From Shinella curvata (GTDB lineage: Bacteria > Pseudomonadota > Alphaproteobacteria > Rhizobiales > Rhizobiaceae): a stretch of 64,000 bases of DNA. The position numbers and the translations under genes are program-made. Below the pieces are notes generated by a model that saw only the letters and a program-made list of their open reading frames with translations, was not told where the DNA came from and ran no database searches. The DNA is taken from contig NZ_JALJCJ010000004.1 of assembly GCF_022899935.1 (NCBI RefSeq), positions 434,001-498,000 of the forward strand. The letters are read 5' to 3'. This document shows positions 44,051 through 52,180 of this stretch, piece after piece (the first letter of the stretch is position 1; each line of letters opens with the position of its first letter).

Positions 44051-46063
44051 ATGCGTATCCTCTCGTGCCTCGTCGTGGCACACAATCTCTGGCTCGTTCT
44101 GCTCGCGCTTCTCGTCGGCATCGCCGGCAGCTGGGTGACATTCCGCCTGTTCCGGCAGGCGCAGGCACGCCAGGGACGCCAGCGGGCCGGATGGGTTCTG
44201 CTCGCCTCGCAGGCAGCCGGATCCTCGATCTGGTGCATGCATTTCATTGCCGTCGTCGCCTATGACGCGGGGGCGGCCTTCACCTTCGATCCCGCCTGGA
44301 CTATGGTCTCGCTCTTCGTCGCCGTCACGGGTTGCGCCTATGGGTTTTGGATCGCGCTCTCGAACCGATTCCGCGCCGCGCCGGAAATGGGCGGCGCCGT
44401 GGTCGGCCTCGCCATCTCCGCCATGCACTACAGCGGTATGCTGGCGTTCCGCATCGATGGCCTGATCGAGTGGCAGGCCGGCTACATCCTGCTTTCGGTT
44501 GCCTTTGCCGTCTTCTTCGGCGTGCTCACGCTACGCCAAGCAGTACGGCCCTTTGTCCGCGAATCCGGCTATCTCGTGGTCGGGCTCTTCGTGCTTGCGG
44601 TCGTCAGCCTGCATTTCACCGGTATGGCGGCTTTTGCGGTCACGCCCATCGCGGCGGGCGGCGAGTCGATCTCCGCCGCGCTTGCCGCCTTCGCGGTCGT
44701 GGGCGTCGGCATGCTGGTCGTGGGTTCCGGCGTCATCAGCTACCTGCTCGACGAACAGGCCTCGCAGGAAACCTTGCGGCGCCTCGAACACCTTGCCCTG
44801 CACGATGCGCTGACAGGCCTTGCCAATCGCCCGCGCGCGCTTGCCCATCTCGACGGCGCGTTTGCGCAGGCGGACAAGAGCGGCGAGAAAGTCGCGGTCA
44901 TCGGGATCGACCTCGACCGCTTCAAGGAAATCAACGACGTCTATGGCCACAAGGCCGGCGACGATGTGCTGGTGACGATCAGCGGCCGGCTGGCGGACCT
45001 CCTGCGCGAGGGCGAGTTCGTGGCGCGGATCGGCGGCGACGAGTTCATGGCGGTGAAGCGCTTTTCGGATCACGCCTCCCTCGATAGTTTCCTCGTCCGG
45101 CTTGATGCGGCGCTCAGCATGCCGCTCAGCGTTGCCGGCAGCGCCCTGCCGAGCACGGCGAGTATCGGCGTTGCGATTTATCCGGACGACGGGGCGGATC
45201 GTGAGATGCTGATCTGCCACGCCGACATGGCGATGTACCAATCCAAACACGATCTCTCCCGCCGCATTTCCTTCTACGAGCAGGCGATGGAACGGGCGAC
45301 GCTTGAGCGTTTCGCGCTTGCGCAGGATCTCGGCCGTGCACTGGACCTTGGCCAGTTCACCTTGCACTACCAGGTGCAGAAGAGCGTGGCTTCGGGCGAT
45401 ATCGTCGGCTACGAGGCGCTGCTGCGCTGGAACCATCCGCTTCAAGGCAGCATTTCACCGGCGGTGTTCATTCCAATCGCCGAGGAGACCGGTCATATTC
45501 TGGCGATCGGCGAATGGGTGCTGCGCACCGCCTGTGCGGAGGCCGCCACCTGGGACGCGCCGCACAAGGTCGCCGTCAATCTTTCGCCCGTCCAGGTCAT
45601 CAACGCCGATATTCCGGGCCTGCTGCGCGCCGTCCTCGTGGAGACGGGGCTGTCGCCGAAGCGGCTCGATCTGGAGATCACCGAATCGACCTTCATTGCA
45701 GACAAGGCGAAGGCGTTGCGCGTGCTGCGTCAGGTCAAGGCGCTCGGCGTTTCCCTGTCGATCGATGATTTTGGCGTCGGTTATTCATCCTTCGATACGC
45801 TGCGCTCCTTTCCCTTCGACAAGATCAAGATTGACGGCTGCTTCACGCGCGATGCGGACCGCAGCTCCGAGGCGCGGGCGATTCTGCGCTCCGTGCTCGC
45901 GCTTGGCCGCAGTCTCGGCATTCCCGTCCTTGCCGAGGGGGTCGAAACGGCCGACCAACTGGCGCGACTGCGCGCTGAAGGCTGTGCGGAAGCGCAGGGC
46001 TACCATCTTGGAAAACCGATGCCGATGGAACGGGCCCGGCCCATCGCCATGCGTGCGGGTTAA
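44051..46063 (+). CDS. MHYT-GGDEF-EAL membrane signalling protein
   Basis: 670 residues. Seven N-terminal membrane helices (about 1-240) carry three MHYT-type motifs: CMHFIAVV, AMHYSGML and SLHFTGMA, proposed in this family to sense oxygen, CO or NO through bound metal. The GGDEF domain (about 255-410) has DLDRFKEINDVYGH and intact IGGDEF; the I-site reads REGE. The EAL domain (about 425-665) has YEALLRW, NLSPVQV, EITES, DDFGVGYSS, KIDG and AEGVET, so all phosphodiesterase residues are present. It may both make and degrade cyclic di-GMP. GGGAG is well placed for the ATG at 44051; a GTG at 44042 is the alternative. Confidence 0.92.
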   Translation: MRILSCLVVAHNLWLVLLALLVGIAGSWVTFRLFRQAQARQGRQRAGWVLLASQAAGSSIWCMHFIAVVAYDAGAAFTFDPAWTMVSLFVAVTGCAYGFWIALSNRFRAAPEMGGAVVGLAISAMHYSGMLAFRIDGLIEWQAGYILLSVAFAVFFGVLTLRQAVRPFVRESGYLVVGLFVLAVVSLHFTGMAAFAVTPIAAGGESISAALAAFAVVGVGMLVVGSGVISYLLDEQASQETLRRLEHLALHDALTGLANRPRALAHLDGAFAQADKSGEKVAVIGIDLDRFKEINDVYGHKAGDDVLVTISGRLADLLREGEFVARIGGDEFMAVKRFSDHASLDSFLVRLDAALSMPLSVAGSALPSTASIGVAIYPDDGADREMLICHADMAMYQSKHDLSRRISFYEQAMERATLERFALAQDLGRALDLGQFTLHYQVQKSVASGDIVGYEALLRWNHPLQGSISPAVFIPIAEETGHILAIGEWVLRTACAEAATWDAPHKVAVNLSPVQVINADIPGLLRAVLVETGLSPKRLDLEITESTFIADKAKALRVLRQVKALGVSLSIDDFGVGYSSFDTLRSFPFDKIKIDGCFTRDADRSSEARAILRSVLALGRSLGIPVLAEGVETADQLARLRAEGCAEAQGYHLGKPMPMERARPIAMRAG

Positions 46064-46384
46064 TACATTGCCGAGCGTTCGCCCCGCTTCGGCGACGGGC
46101 GAGCGGACCGAGGCTGTCGAGATAGGTCAAAGCCCCGCCGTTCTCGTAGGTTGTGAAGCCTTCCGCGCACACCTGCCGCACCAGGCTGAGGGCATTGGCG
46201 GTATTACGGTGCGCGAGACCCATTCGAGGATGGAAATGGCGGCGCTCGGCGGAAAGTTGCGCTCCCTCGCCATTTCCTGCATTGATGCCGCGCCTGCTAT
46301 CGCCGATCGGCGCGGAACGCGCCGACTTCATTTTATCGGCCTTCGGCAAAACCATTCTCTGATCATAACAATGGGAGATTTTTC
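46064..46384. other. 321-base stretch without a recognised gene
   Basis: I find no convincing gene here. A leftward open frame (46355 down into the preceding gene) is preserved and includes a phrase-like segment around 46100-46190, but it shows no ribosome site or family match. The last 20 bases hold the GGGAGA ribosome site of the following RidA gene. An imperfect GGCGCGGAACGCGCC dyad lies at about 46308-46322. Confidence 0.5.
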
Positions 46385-46723
46385 ATGATCAAGCGTATCA
46401 AGCCGGGCAAGCGCTTCTGCGAAGCCGTCGTCGTCAACGGCATCGTCACCACCGCTGGCGTGACCGGCGACGGTGCCGACACGACGGCCCAGACCCGCGA
46501 CATCCTTGCCCGGATCGACGGCCTGCTCGCCGAGGCCGGCACGTCCAAGGCCAAGCTGATCAGCGCCAATATCTGGCTGCGCGACATCGCGCATTTCAGC
46601 CAGATGAACGAAGTCTGGGATCAGTGGGTCGACAAGGACAACCTGCCGGTCCGCGCCACCGTGGAGGCACGTCTGGCTGCACCGGAACTGCTGGTCGAAA
46701 TCCAGGTCACCGCGCTCGTCTGA
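46385..46723 (+). CDS. RidA family enamine/imine deaminase 2
   Basis: 112 residues, slightly shorter than the first RidA. The conserved arginine (PVRATVEA, R90) and glutamate (LLVEIQVTA, E105) of active family members are present. It is convergent with the aminotransferase-fold gene at 46779-48095 (55 bases apart). If that enzyme is a phospholyase or amine-processing enzyme, its enamine/imine product would be a natural RidA substrate (inference). GGGAGA stands 7 bases before the ATG. Confidence 0.88.
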   Translation: MIKRIKPGKRFCEAVVVNGIVTTAGVTGDGADTTAQTRDILARIDGLLAEAGTSKAKLISANIWLRDIAHFSQMNEVWDQWVDKDNLPVRATVEARLAAPELLVEIQVTALV

Positions 46724-46778
46724 GCTTTTTAAAGCGGATTTCGGGGCGAGGCTGCACGCGCGGCCTCACCCTTTCTCT

Positions 46779-48095
46779 TTAGAGTGTCTTCAGGACGTCG
46801 GCGAGCGCGTCGATCAGCATGTCGGCATTTTCGCGCGAGAAGACGAGCGGCGGGCGGATCTTCAGCACGTTGGCGCGCGGGCCGGATGCGCTGATGAGGA
46901 TGCGGCGTTCGCGCAGGCCGTTGACGATACGGGTCGTCAGTGCCGCGTCAGGACTCTTAACGGCGGGATCGGCGACGATCTCGACGCCGATGAACAGGCC
47001 GGAGCCGCGCACGTCGCCGATGGCGTGGTAGCGCCCGGAAAGCGCCCTCAAGCCCTCCATCAGATAATTGCCGACCTCAAGCGCATTCTGCTGCAAGCCA
47101 TCGATGCGGATCGTGTCGAGCACCGCCTTGCCGGCCGCCGCCGCGACCGGATTGCCGCCGAACGTGTTGAAATAGCGCGCACGCGGGCCGAATTCGGCGA
47201 TCACTTCCGGGCGAAGCACGATGCCGGCCATCGGATAGCCGTTGCCCATCGGTTTGCCGATCGTCACCATGTCGGGCGCCACGCCATGCCGTTCGAAACC
47301 CCACATTGTCTCGCCGGTGCGGCCAAAACCGGGCTGCACCTCGTCGGCTATGAACAGGCCGCCGGCTTCGTGAATGGCATCCACCGCCGGCTTCAGGAAG
47401 CCTTTGGGGCCGGCGAAGATGCCGTCGCTGGAAAAGATCGTATCGGTGATCAGCATGGCCGGCTTGATGCCATGACGTTTGAGATCGGCGATGGCGGCGC
47501 GGACGTCACGGCCGAACTTTTCCATCATCTCTTTCGGAGAATGACGGTAGCTGTCGGGTGCTGCCACGGTGCGCACATGCGGGCCGAGCGTGACGGATTC
47601 ACCGAGCGACGGCGAGAATTCGGCGACCGCGCTCGTCAGGCCGTGATAGGCGAGATCGGTGCAGATGATGCCGGTGCCGCCGGTGACGTAGCGGGCGATG
47701 CGCACGGCAAGGTCGTTCGCTTCGCTGCCGGTGCAGGTGAACATCGCCTGGCTGAGCGCCGCCGGAAAGGTCGCCGTCAGCGTTTCGGCATAGTCGACGA
47801 TGCCCTCGTGCAGGTAGCGCGTATGGGTGTTGAGCACGGCGGTCTGGCTGGTGATCGCATCCACCACGCGGGGATGGCAATGGCCGAGCGAGGCGACGTT
47901 GTTGTAGGCGTCGAGATATTTTTCGCCGGCCGCGTCATAGAGGAAGACGCCTTCGCCGCGCACCAGATGCAGCGGCTTCTCGTAGAACAGGCGGTAGGCG
48001 GGGCCGAGCACTTTTTCCCGGCGGGCGATCAACGCCTGTTCGGCGTCGCTCAGCCGTTCGAAATCCTCGCGCGAAAATGCATTCACCATCGACAT
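46779..48095 (-). CDS. Class-III aminotransferase-fold PLP enzyme (phospholyase-like), split paralogue
   Basis: 438 residues. PLP landmarks are TGSEANDLA (123-131), the YHG segment, DEVQPGFGR (251-259) and the Schiff-base lysine K281 in IGKPMGNGYP. It strongly resembles the C-terminal third of the three-domain protein at 6569-9619: shared phrases include YNN/FNNV...GH.HP, NT.TRYLH, FGRxG, GKPxGxGxP and [10 protein letters not shown]. The nearest characterised relatives by architecture are ethanolamine-phosphate and 5-phosphohydroxylysine phospholyases. It starts 2 bases after the kinase stop (TGATCATG context), so the two are co-translated. Ordinary omega-transaminase activity remains possible. 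Confidence 0.88.
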   Translation of the reverse strand: MSMVNAFSREDFERLSDAEQALIARREKVLGPAYRLFYEKPLHLVRGEGVFLYDAAGEKYLDAYNNVASLGHCHPRVVDAITSQTAVLNTHTRYLHEGIVDYAETLTATFPAALSQAMFTCTGSEANDLAVRIARYVTGGTGIICTDLAYHGLTSAVAEFSPSLGESVTLGPHVRTVAAPDSYRHSPKEMMEKFGRDVRAAIADLKRHGIKPAMLITDTIFSSDGIFAGPKGFLKPAVDAIHEAGGLFIADEVQPGFGRTGETMWGFERHGVAPDMVTIGKPMGNGYPMAGIVLRPEVIAEFGPRARYFNTFGGNPVAAAAGKAVLDTIRIDGLQQNALEVGNYLMEGLRALSGRYHAIGDVRGSGLFIGVEIVADPAVKSPDAALTTRIVNGLRERRILISASGPRANVLKIRPPLVFSRENADMLIDALADVLKTL

Positions 48096-48097
48096 GA

Positions 48098-49162
48098 TCA
48101 GGCCTCGGTCAGGTTGGGCGCGAGCCGTTTCAGCCCGGCGGGAGTGAGATCGGCAATATTCTGCAGGCCGCGCCAGGCGGTGGCGTGGTTGCGCATGATG
48201 TAAGCCCGGTTTTCCGGGAAGCGCGCCGAGCGCCATTCCGCGATGATGATCGACATGGCGAGACGGCAGCGCATGAGGAGGGGCAGCAGTTCGATTTCCG
48301 GGGACAGCAGCGGGCGCGCGGAAAGGAAGCCGTCGAGGAAGGCGCCGGTGCGGGCGGCCCAGTTGTCGGTTGCCATGTGATAGGAAATGCCGACGGCGAG
48401 GTCGTTGATCAGCGTGGCATGGACCATGTCACCGAAATCGATGATGCCGACGACCGTCGTCGGTTCCGCCGGATCGAGCAGGATGTTGTGCGGGTTGAAG
48501 TCGTTGTGGATGATCTGGCGACGCTCGAGTGCGGCGATGGCCGGCAGTGACCGATCGAATTCGGCAAGCACGGCTTCCACCTGCGTGCGCCGCTCCCCCG
48601 CGACATCGCCGACGACGGCTTGCAGGTCGAGCGTGTGGGAAATGTCCCACATCAGCTTCCCCTCGGGCGGACGGCCGTCATAGTCCTTGAGGCCAAGGCC
48701 GAGTTCGGCAAGCGAACGCCCGACATTGCGGCTCTGCGTCTCCGAGGCCTCCGTGCGGTATTGCAGCTCACCGTCGAGGAAGGTGAGCAGGCGCATGATG
48801 CGCGGGCCGTCCGATGTCGAGAGCGTGTGGCTCGGCTCGCCCGACAGCGTCGGCACCAGCCGCGGCACGGGCACGGCGGGCGCGACAGCTTCGAGATGCA
48901 GCAGGGCGCCGTCCTGGAATTCCAGCGCTGCTGGGTCTTCGGCGGGATTGGCAATCTTCAGGATGAAATCGGTGCCGTCGGCGCGCTTGAAGAGAAAGGT
49001 CTCGTCCCGCTCGCTGGAGAGCCGCTTTACTTCGCCGGCCAGTCCATAGACCTCGGCGACGGATGCCTCGGCGTCCTCGATTGCGGTTACGCTCCAGGTC
49101 GCCGACATCGAGTCCGGTTTTGGGGAGTCCTTTTTCTGGGCGGCGGGCGCTGGCTCCGTCAT
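48098..49162 (-). CDS. APH/HYKK-type small-molecule kinase (split paralogue)
   Basis: 354 residues. It has ATP-binding lysine FILKI (K69), catalytic loop HNDFNPHN (219-226) and metal-binding DFGD (242-245). SERDETFLFK near residue 50 and VPVPRLVPTLSGE match the first domain of the fused protein ([23 protein letters not shown]). It probably phosphorylates the hydroxyl group of an amino alcohol or hydroxy-amino acid, as hydroxylysine kinase does, feeding the adjacent phospholyase-like enzyme. The start is the ATG at 49162 with GGAG 8 bases before it; 69 upstream codons run through the promoter region and are rejected. Confidence 0.87.
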   Translation of the reverse strand: MTEPAPAAQKKDSPKPDSMSATWSVTAIEDAEASVAEVYGLAGEVKRLSSERDETFLFKRADGTDFILKIANPAEDPAALEFQDGALLHLEAVAPAVPVPRLVPTLSGEPSHTLSTSDGPRIMRLLTFLDGELQYRTEASETQSRNVGRSLAELGLGLKDYDGRPPEGKLMWDISHTLDLQAVVGDVAGERRTQVEAVLAEFDRSLPAIAALERRQIIHNDFNPHNILLDPAEPTTVVGIIDFGDMVHATLINDLAVGISYHMATDNWAARTGAFLDGFLSARPLLSPEIELLPLLMRCRLAMSIIIAEWRSARFPENRAYIMRNHATAWRGLQNIADLTPAGLKRLAPNLTEA

Positions 49163-49285
49163 GCTTGCTCCGTTCTGGCGGTTTCCCGCGGGTTCGTCGA
49201 GGACGGTTTCCGGCGCTGTTGACAGCGCTTTCACAACCATTGCCACGGGCATTTCTTGCCCAGAGAATACATGCGGCAGCAGCCC

Positions 49286-49322
49286 ATACTTGAAACACGT
49301 CAAAAAAGATGCATCAAGTATC
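49286..49322. promoter_or_regulatory. Candidate FCD-type GntR operator in the divergent region
   Basis: ATACTTGA (49286-49293) and TCAAGTAT (49314-49321) are exact complements 20 bases apart. The second lies inside GATGCATCAAGTATC (49308-49322), which matches 13 of 15 bases of GATGTATCAAGCATC at 50078-50092. The site is 28 bases before the GntR start and upstream of the divergent kinase/aminotransferase pair. Confidence 0.55.
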
Positions 49323-49350
49323 TTGTTACTCGATTTTGCGGACCAGTTCC

Positions 49351-50031
49351 ATGCCCGAATTCGCGACACTGGAATATGAGAACCTCAACAGCGTGGTCTA
49401 TGCCGCGCTGTGCGATGCGCTTATGCAGGGCCGGTTCCAGCCGGGTGATCGGTTGAAGATCCGTGATCTCGCCGAGCAGTTCGGCACCAGCGTCACGCCG
49501 ATCCGCGATGCGATCCTGCGGCTTGCCAATGACGAGGCCATCACCTTCCGCTCGCCGCGCGATATCCGCATCGCCGGTCTGAGCGAGGCGCGTTACCGCG
49601 AAATCCGCGCCATCCGCGTGCGCCTCGAAGGGTTGGCCGCCGAAACCGCCGCGCAGGTTGCGACGAGCGCCGACATTCTCGCGCTGGAGCAGATTTTGCG
49701 GGAAAACGAGCAGGCTATCGCCGACGGCGACCGTCTGAAGGGCACCCAGCTCAACCAAGCCTTCCACTTCATGCTGCCGCAGATCGCCGGCCTGCCGGTG
49801 CTGACCACCATCCTGCGCCGGCTGTGGTTGCAGATGGGGCCGCACATTTCCGATGCCTATCTGGCGGGCGGCCGGGCGATGATCGACCATCACTATCCCG
49901 TCGTCGAGGCGCTGAAGCGACATGACTCTCCGGCCGCCTCTATGGCCATCGTCGATGATATCCTGCTGGGTGGAAAACCTATCCTGGACCGCATCGCGCA
50001 TGGCGAGGAACGGGAGGCGCGACGCGCCTGA
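49351..50031 (+). CDS. GntR family transcriptional regulator, FadR/FCD subfamily
   Basis: 226 residues. The N-terminal winged helix (about 10-75) contains GDRLKIRDLAEQFGTSVTPIRDAI, and the helical FCD effector domain (about 85-215) has the RLEGLAAETAA start and metal-site histidines likely in FHFMLPQ and DHHYPVVEAL. Members respond to carboxylic or amino acids. It is divergent from the kinase/aminotransferase pair and upstream of an SDR and a polyamine-type transporter, so it probably controls the whole 46.8-55.2 kb pathway. The ATG at 49351 is preferred over an upstream alternative start that overlaps the operator. Confidence 0.9.
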   Translation: MPEFATLEYENLNSVVYAALCDALMQGRFQPGDRLKIRDLAEQFGTSVTPIRDAILRLANDEAITFRSPRDIRIAGLSEARYREIRAIRVRLEGLAAETAAQVATSADILALEQILRENEQAIADGDRLKGTQLNQAFHFMLPQIAGLPVLTTILRRLWLQMGPHISDAYLAGGRAMIDHHYPVVEALKRHDSPAASMAIVDDILLGGKPILDRIAHGEEREARRA

Positions 50032-50077
50032 CGCCGCCTTTAACGAGGAGGCTTGCAATTCGCGGGCCGCCGATTAC

Positions 50078-50092
50078 GATGTATCAAGCATC
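50078..50092. promoter_or_regulatory. Second copy of the FCD-type operator motif
   Basis: GATGTATCAAGCATC repeats the motif at 49308-49322 with two changes. It lies 17 bases before the SDR start codon at 50110, in the short gap between gntR and the SDR gene, and suggests a separately controlled promoter. Confidence 0.55.
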
Positions 50093-50109
50093 AATGGAGA
50101 CGCCTCCGC

Positions 50110-50850
50110 ATGACCGAAGAACGCCGCTACATGTTGCTGACGGGAGCGAGCCGCGGCATCGGCCATGCGACGGTCAAGCTTTTCCAGTCGAAGGGCTGGC
50201 GCATCTTCACCGTCTCGCGTCAGGCCTTCTCCGAGGAATGTGCCTGGCCCTCGGCCCGCGAAAGCCATATCCAGGCCGACCTTGCCGACCTTAGCCAGAT
50301 CGACCGTCTTGCCGCGACGGTGCGTGAGCGTCTGCCGCACGGCAAGCTGCATGCCCTCGTCAACAATGCCGGCATCTCGCCGAAGGGACCGGGCAGAAGC
50401 CGCCTTGGCGTGCTGGAGACGGATGCGGACGTCTGGACGCAGGTCCTCAACGTCAACATCGTTTCGACGGCACTGATCGCCCGCGCGCTGATGCCGGAAC
50501 TGGAGGCGGCCAAGGGCTCGATCGTCAACGTCACCTCGATTGCCGGCTCGCGCGTGCACCCATTTGCCGGTGTCGCCTATGCGGCTTCGAAGGCGGCGCT
50601 TGCGGCGCTGACGCGTGAAATGGCGCATGAATTCGGCAAGCGCGGCGTGCGGGCCAATGCCATCGCGCCGGGCGAAATCGAAACCTCGATCCTCTCGCCG
50701 GGGACCGATGAACTGGTGGCGGCGGAAGTGCCGATGGGACGGCTGGGCGAACCGCGCGAAGTCGCGGAGACCATCCATTTCCTCTGCACCGAGCAGTCTT
50801 CCTACATCAACGGCGCGGAAATCCACATCAATGGAGGGCAGCACGTCTGA
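50110..50850 (+). CDS. SDR family oxidoreductase 3
   Basis: 246 residues. It has the cofactor loop GASRGIG (about 11-17), NNAGISP, serine region NVTSIAGS, YAASKAA for Tyr-Lys, and the C-terminal SSYINGAEIHINGG. A dehydrogenase of unknown substrate; in this setting it could reduce or oxidise the aldehyde produced by the phospholyase route (inference). It lies between gntR and the ABC importer, with its own operator-like motif just upstream. Confidence 0.88.
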   Translation: MTEERRYMLLTGASRGIGHATVKLFQSKGWRIFTVSRQAFSEECAWPSARESHIQADLADLSQIDRLAATVRERLPHGKLHALVNNAGISPKGPGRSRLGVLETDADVWTQVLNVNIVSTALIARALMPELEAAKGSIVNVTSIAGSRVHPFAGVAYAASKAALAALTREMAHEFGKRGVRANAIAPGEIETSILSPGTDELVAAEVPMGRLGEPREVAETIHFLCTEQSSYINGAEIHINGGQHV

Positions 50851-51038
50851 CAAGGGTCAAAAGGGGAAAATCCCCGTTGACCGGCAATGACTGGAATGCA
50901 TCAATCGGCCGAACGCCCAGGGGAAAGGGCGCGACGACCGGAGAGGCCGCAGCCGACGCCGCAAAGGCGGGGTGAGCGGTCCGCATGAGATCGTCATCGG
51001 AGCGAAGGCTCCATCACAATGAAGAAAAGGGGAGTACC

Positions 51039-52091
51039 ATGAAGTCAATTCTGAAATCGGGTGTTCTGGCGGCAGCCGCCATCGTTCTGTCGGCCAGCAT
51101 CGTTGCGCCCGCGTTCGCACGCGACCTGACCGTCGTGTCCTGGGGCGGCAACTATCAGGACGCCCAGCGCAACATCTACTTCAAGCCGTTTTCCGAAAAG
51201 CTCGGCAAGCCGGTGCTGGACGAAGCCTGGGATGGCGGCATCGGCGTGATCCAGTCGAAGGTCAAGGCCGGCGCGCCGAATTGGGATGCCGTGCAGGTGG
51301 AAGCCGAAGAGCTGGCGCTCGGCTGTGCCGACGGCCTCTATGAAAAGATCGACTGGGACAAGATGGGCGGCAAGGACAAGTTCCTCGACAGCGCCGTCAA
51401 TGACTGCGGCGTCGGCGCCATCGTTTGGTCCACCGCGATCGCCTATGACGGCGACAAGCTGAAGGAAGGCCCGACCTCCTGGGCGGACTTCTGGAATGTC
51501 GAAAAATTCCCCGGCAAGCGCTCGCTGCGCAAGGGCCCGAAATACACGCTGGAATTCGCGCTGCTTGCCGATGGTGTCTCCAAGGACGAGATCTACGACG
51601 TGCTCGGCACGGAAGAGGGCATCGCGCGCGCCTTCAAGAAGCTCGACGAGTTGAAGCCGAACATCGTCTGGTGGGAATCCGGTGCGCAGCCCTTGCAGTT
51701 CCTCGCGTCAGGGGAAGTTGCCATGGCCTCGGCGTATAATGGCCGCATCACCGGCATCAACCGTTCCGAGGGCAAGAACTTCAAGGTCGTCTTCCCCGGC
51801 AGCATCTATGCCGTCGACAGCTGGGTCGTTCTCAAGGACGCCGAAAACAAGGACGCGGCACAGGACTTCATCGCCTTTGCGAGCCTGCCGGAAAATCAGG
51901 CCAAGCTGCCGGAATTCGTCGCCTATGGTCTGCCGAACAAGGAAGCCGCTGCCAAGGTGCCGGCGGAATTCGCCAAGGACCTGCCGACCGATCCCGCCAA
52001 CATGACGGACTCGATCTCGCTCAACGTCGATTTCTGGATCGACAATGCGGAGACGCTGACGGCCCGCTTCAACGCCTGGCTCGCCCAGTAA
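51039..52091 (+). CDS. ABC transporter substrate-binding protein, polyamine (PotD-like) family
   Basis: 350 residues. The signal peptide ends VAPAFA (about residue 27); the mature N terminus RDLTVVSWGGNYQDAQ is typical of PotD/family-1 polyamine-type binding proteins, with WWESGAQPLQFLASGEVAMA later. GGGGAG precedes the ATG. It binds a cationic amine or amino-alcohol-like ligand, judging by family and context. A 10-bp stem-loop follows the gene. A weak ATGCATCAA match to the FCD operator lies at 50896-50904 in the 188-base leader, which otherwise shows nothing I can name. Confidence 0.9.
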   Translation: MKSILKSGVLAAAAIVLSASIVAPAFARDLTVVSWGGNYQDAQRNIYFKPFSEKLGKPVLDEAWDGGIGVIQSKVKAGAPNWDAVQVEAEELALGCADGLYEKIDWDKMGGKDKFLDSAVNDCGVGAIVWSTAIAYDGDKLKEGPTSWADFWNVEKFPGKRSLRKGPKYTLEFALLADGVSKDEIYDVLGTEEGIARAFKKLDELKPNIVWWESGAQPLQFLASGEVAMASAYNGRITGINRSEGKNFKVVFPGSIYAVDSWVVLKDAENKDAAQDFIAFASLPENQAKLPEFVAYGLPNKEAAAKVPAEFAKDLPTDPANMTDSISLNVDFWIDNAETLTARFNAWLAQ

Positions 52092-52105
52092 GGACATCCG
52101 TGGTG

Positions 52106-52129
52106 AAGGGCGCTCTGAGGAGCGTCCTT
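52106..52129 (+). terminator. Stem-loop after the polyamine-type binding-protein gene
   Basis: AAGGGCGCTC (52106-52115) and GAGCGTCCTT (52120-52129) pair over 10 bases with one G-T pair and a TGAG loop. It sits between the binding-protein and ATPase genes, as in two other importer operons of this window, and probably trims read-through or protects the upstream mRNA. Confidence 0.6.
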
Positions 52130-52180
52130 CCTGCTGGCCGGATGCTTTTGCATCCTCCGCCTCTAGCGATGGAGTCTCTC

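Noticed and set aside
45843-46355. 170-codon minus-strand frame overlapping the end of the MHYT-GGDEF-EAL gene
   Set aside because: Half of it is antisense to a solid gene and it has no ribosome site or known domain. I kept only a note on the non-coding gap.
46385-46402. ATCAAG...TATCAAGC inside the start of the second RidA gene, resembling the FCD operator
   Set aside because: It encodes conserved Ile-Lys-Arg-Ile-Lys codons and matches only part of the motif, so chance is more likely.
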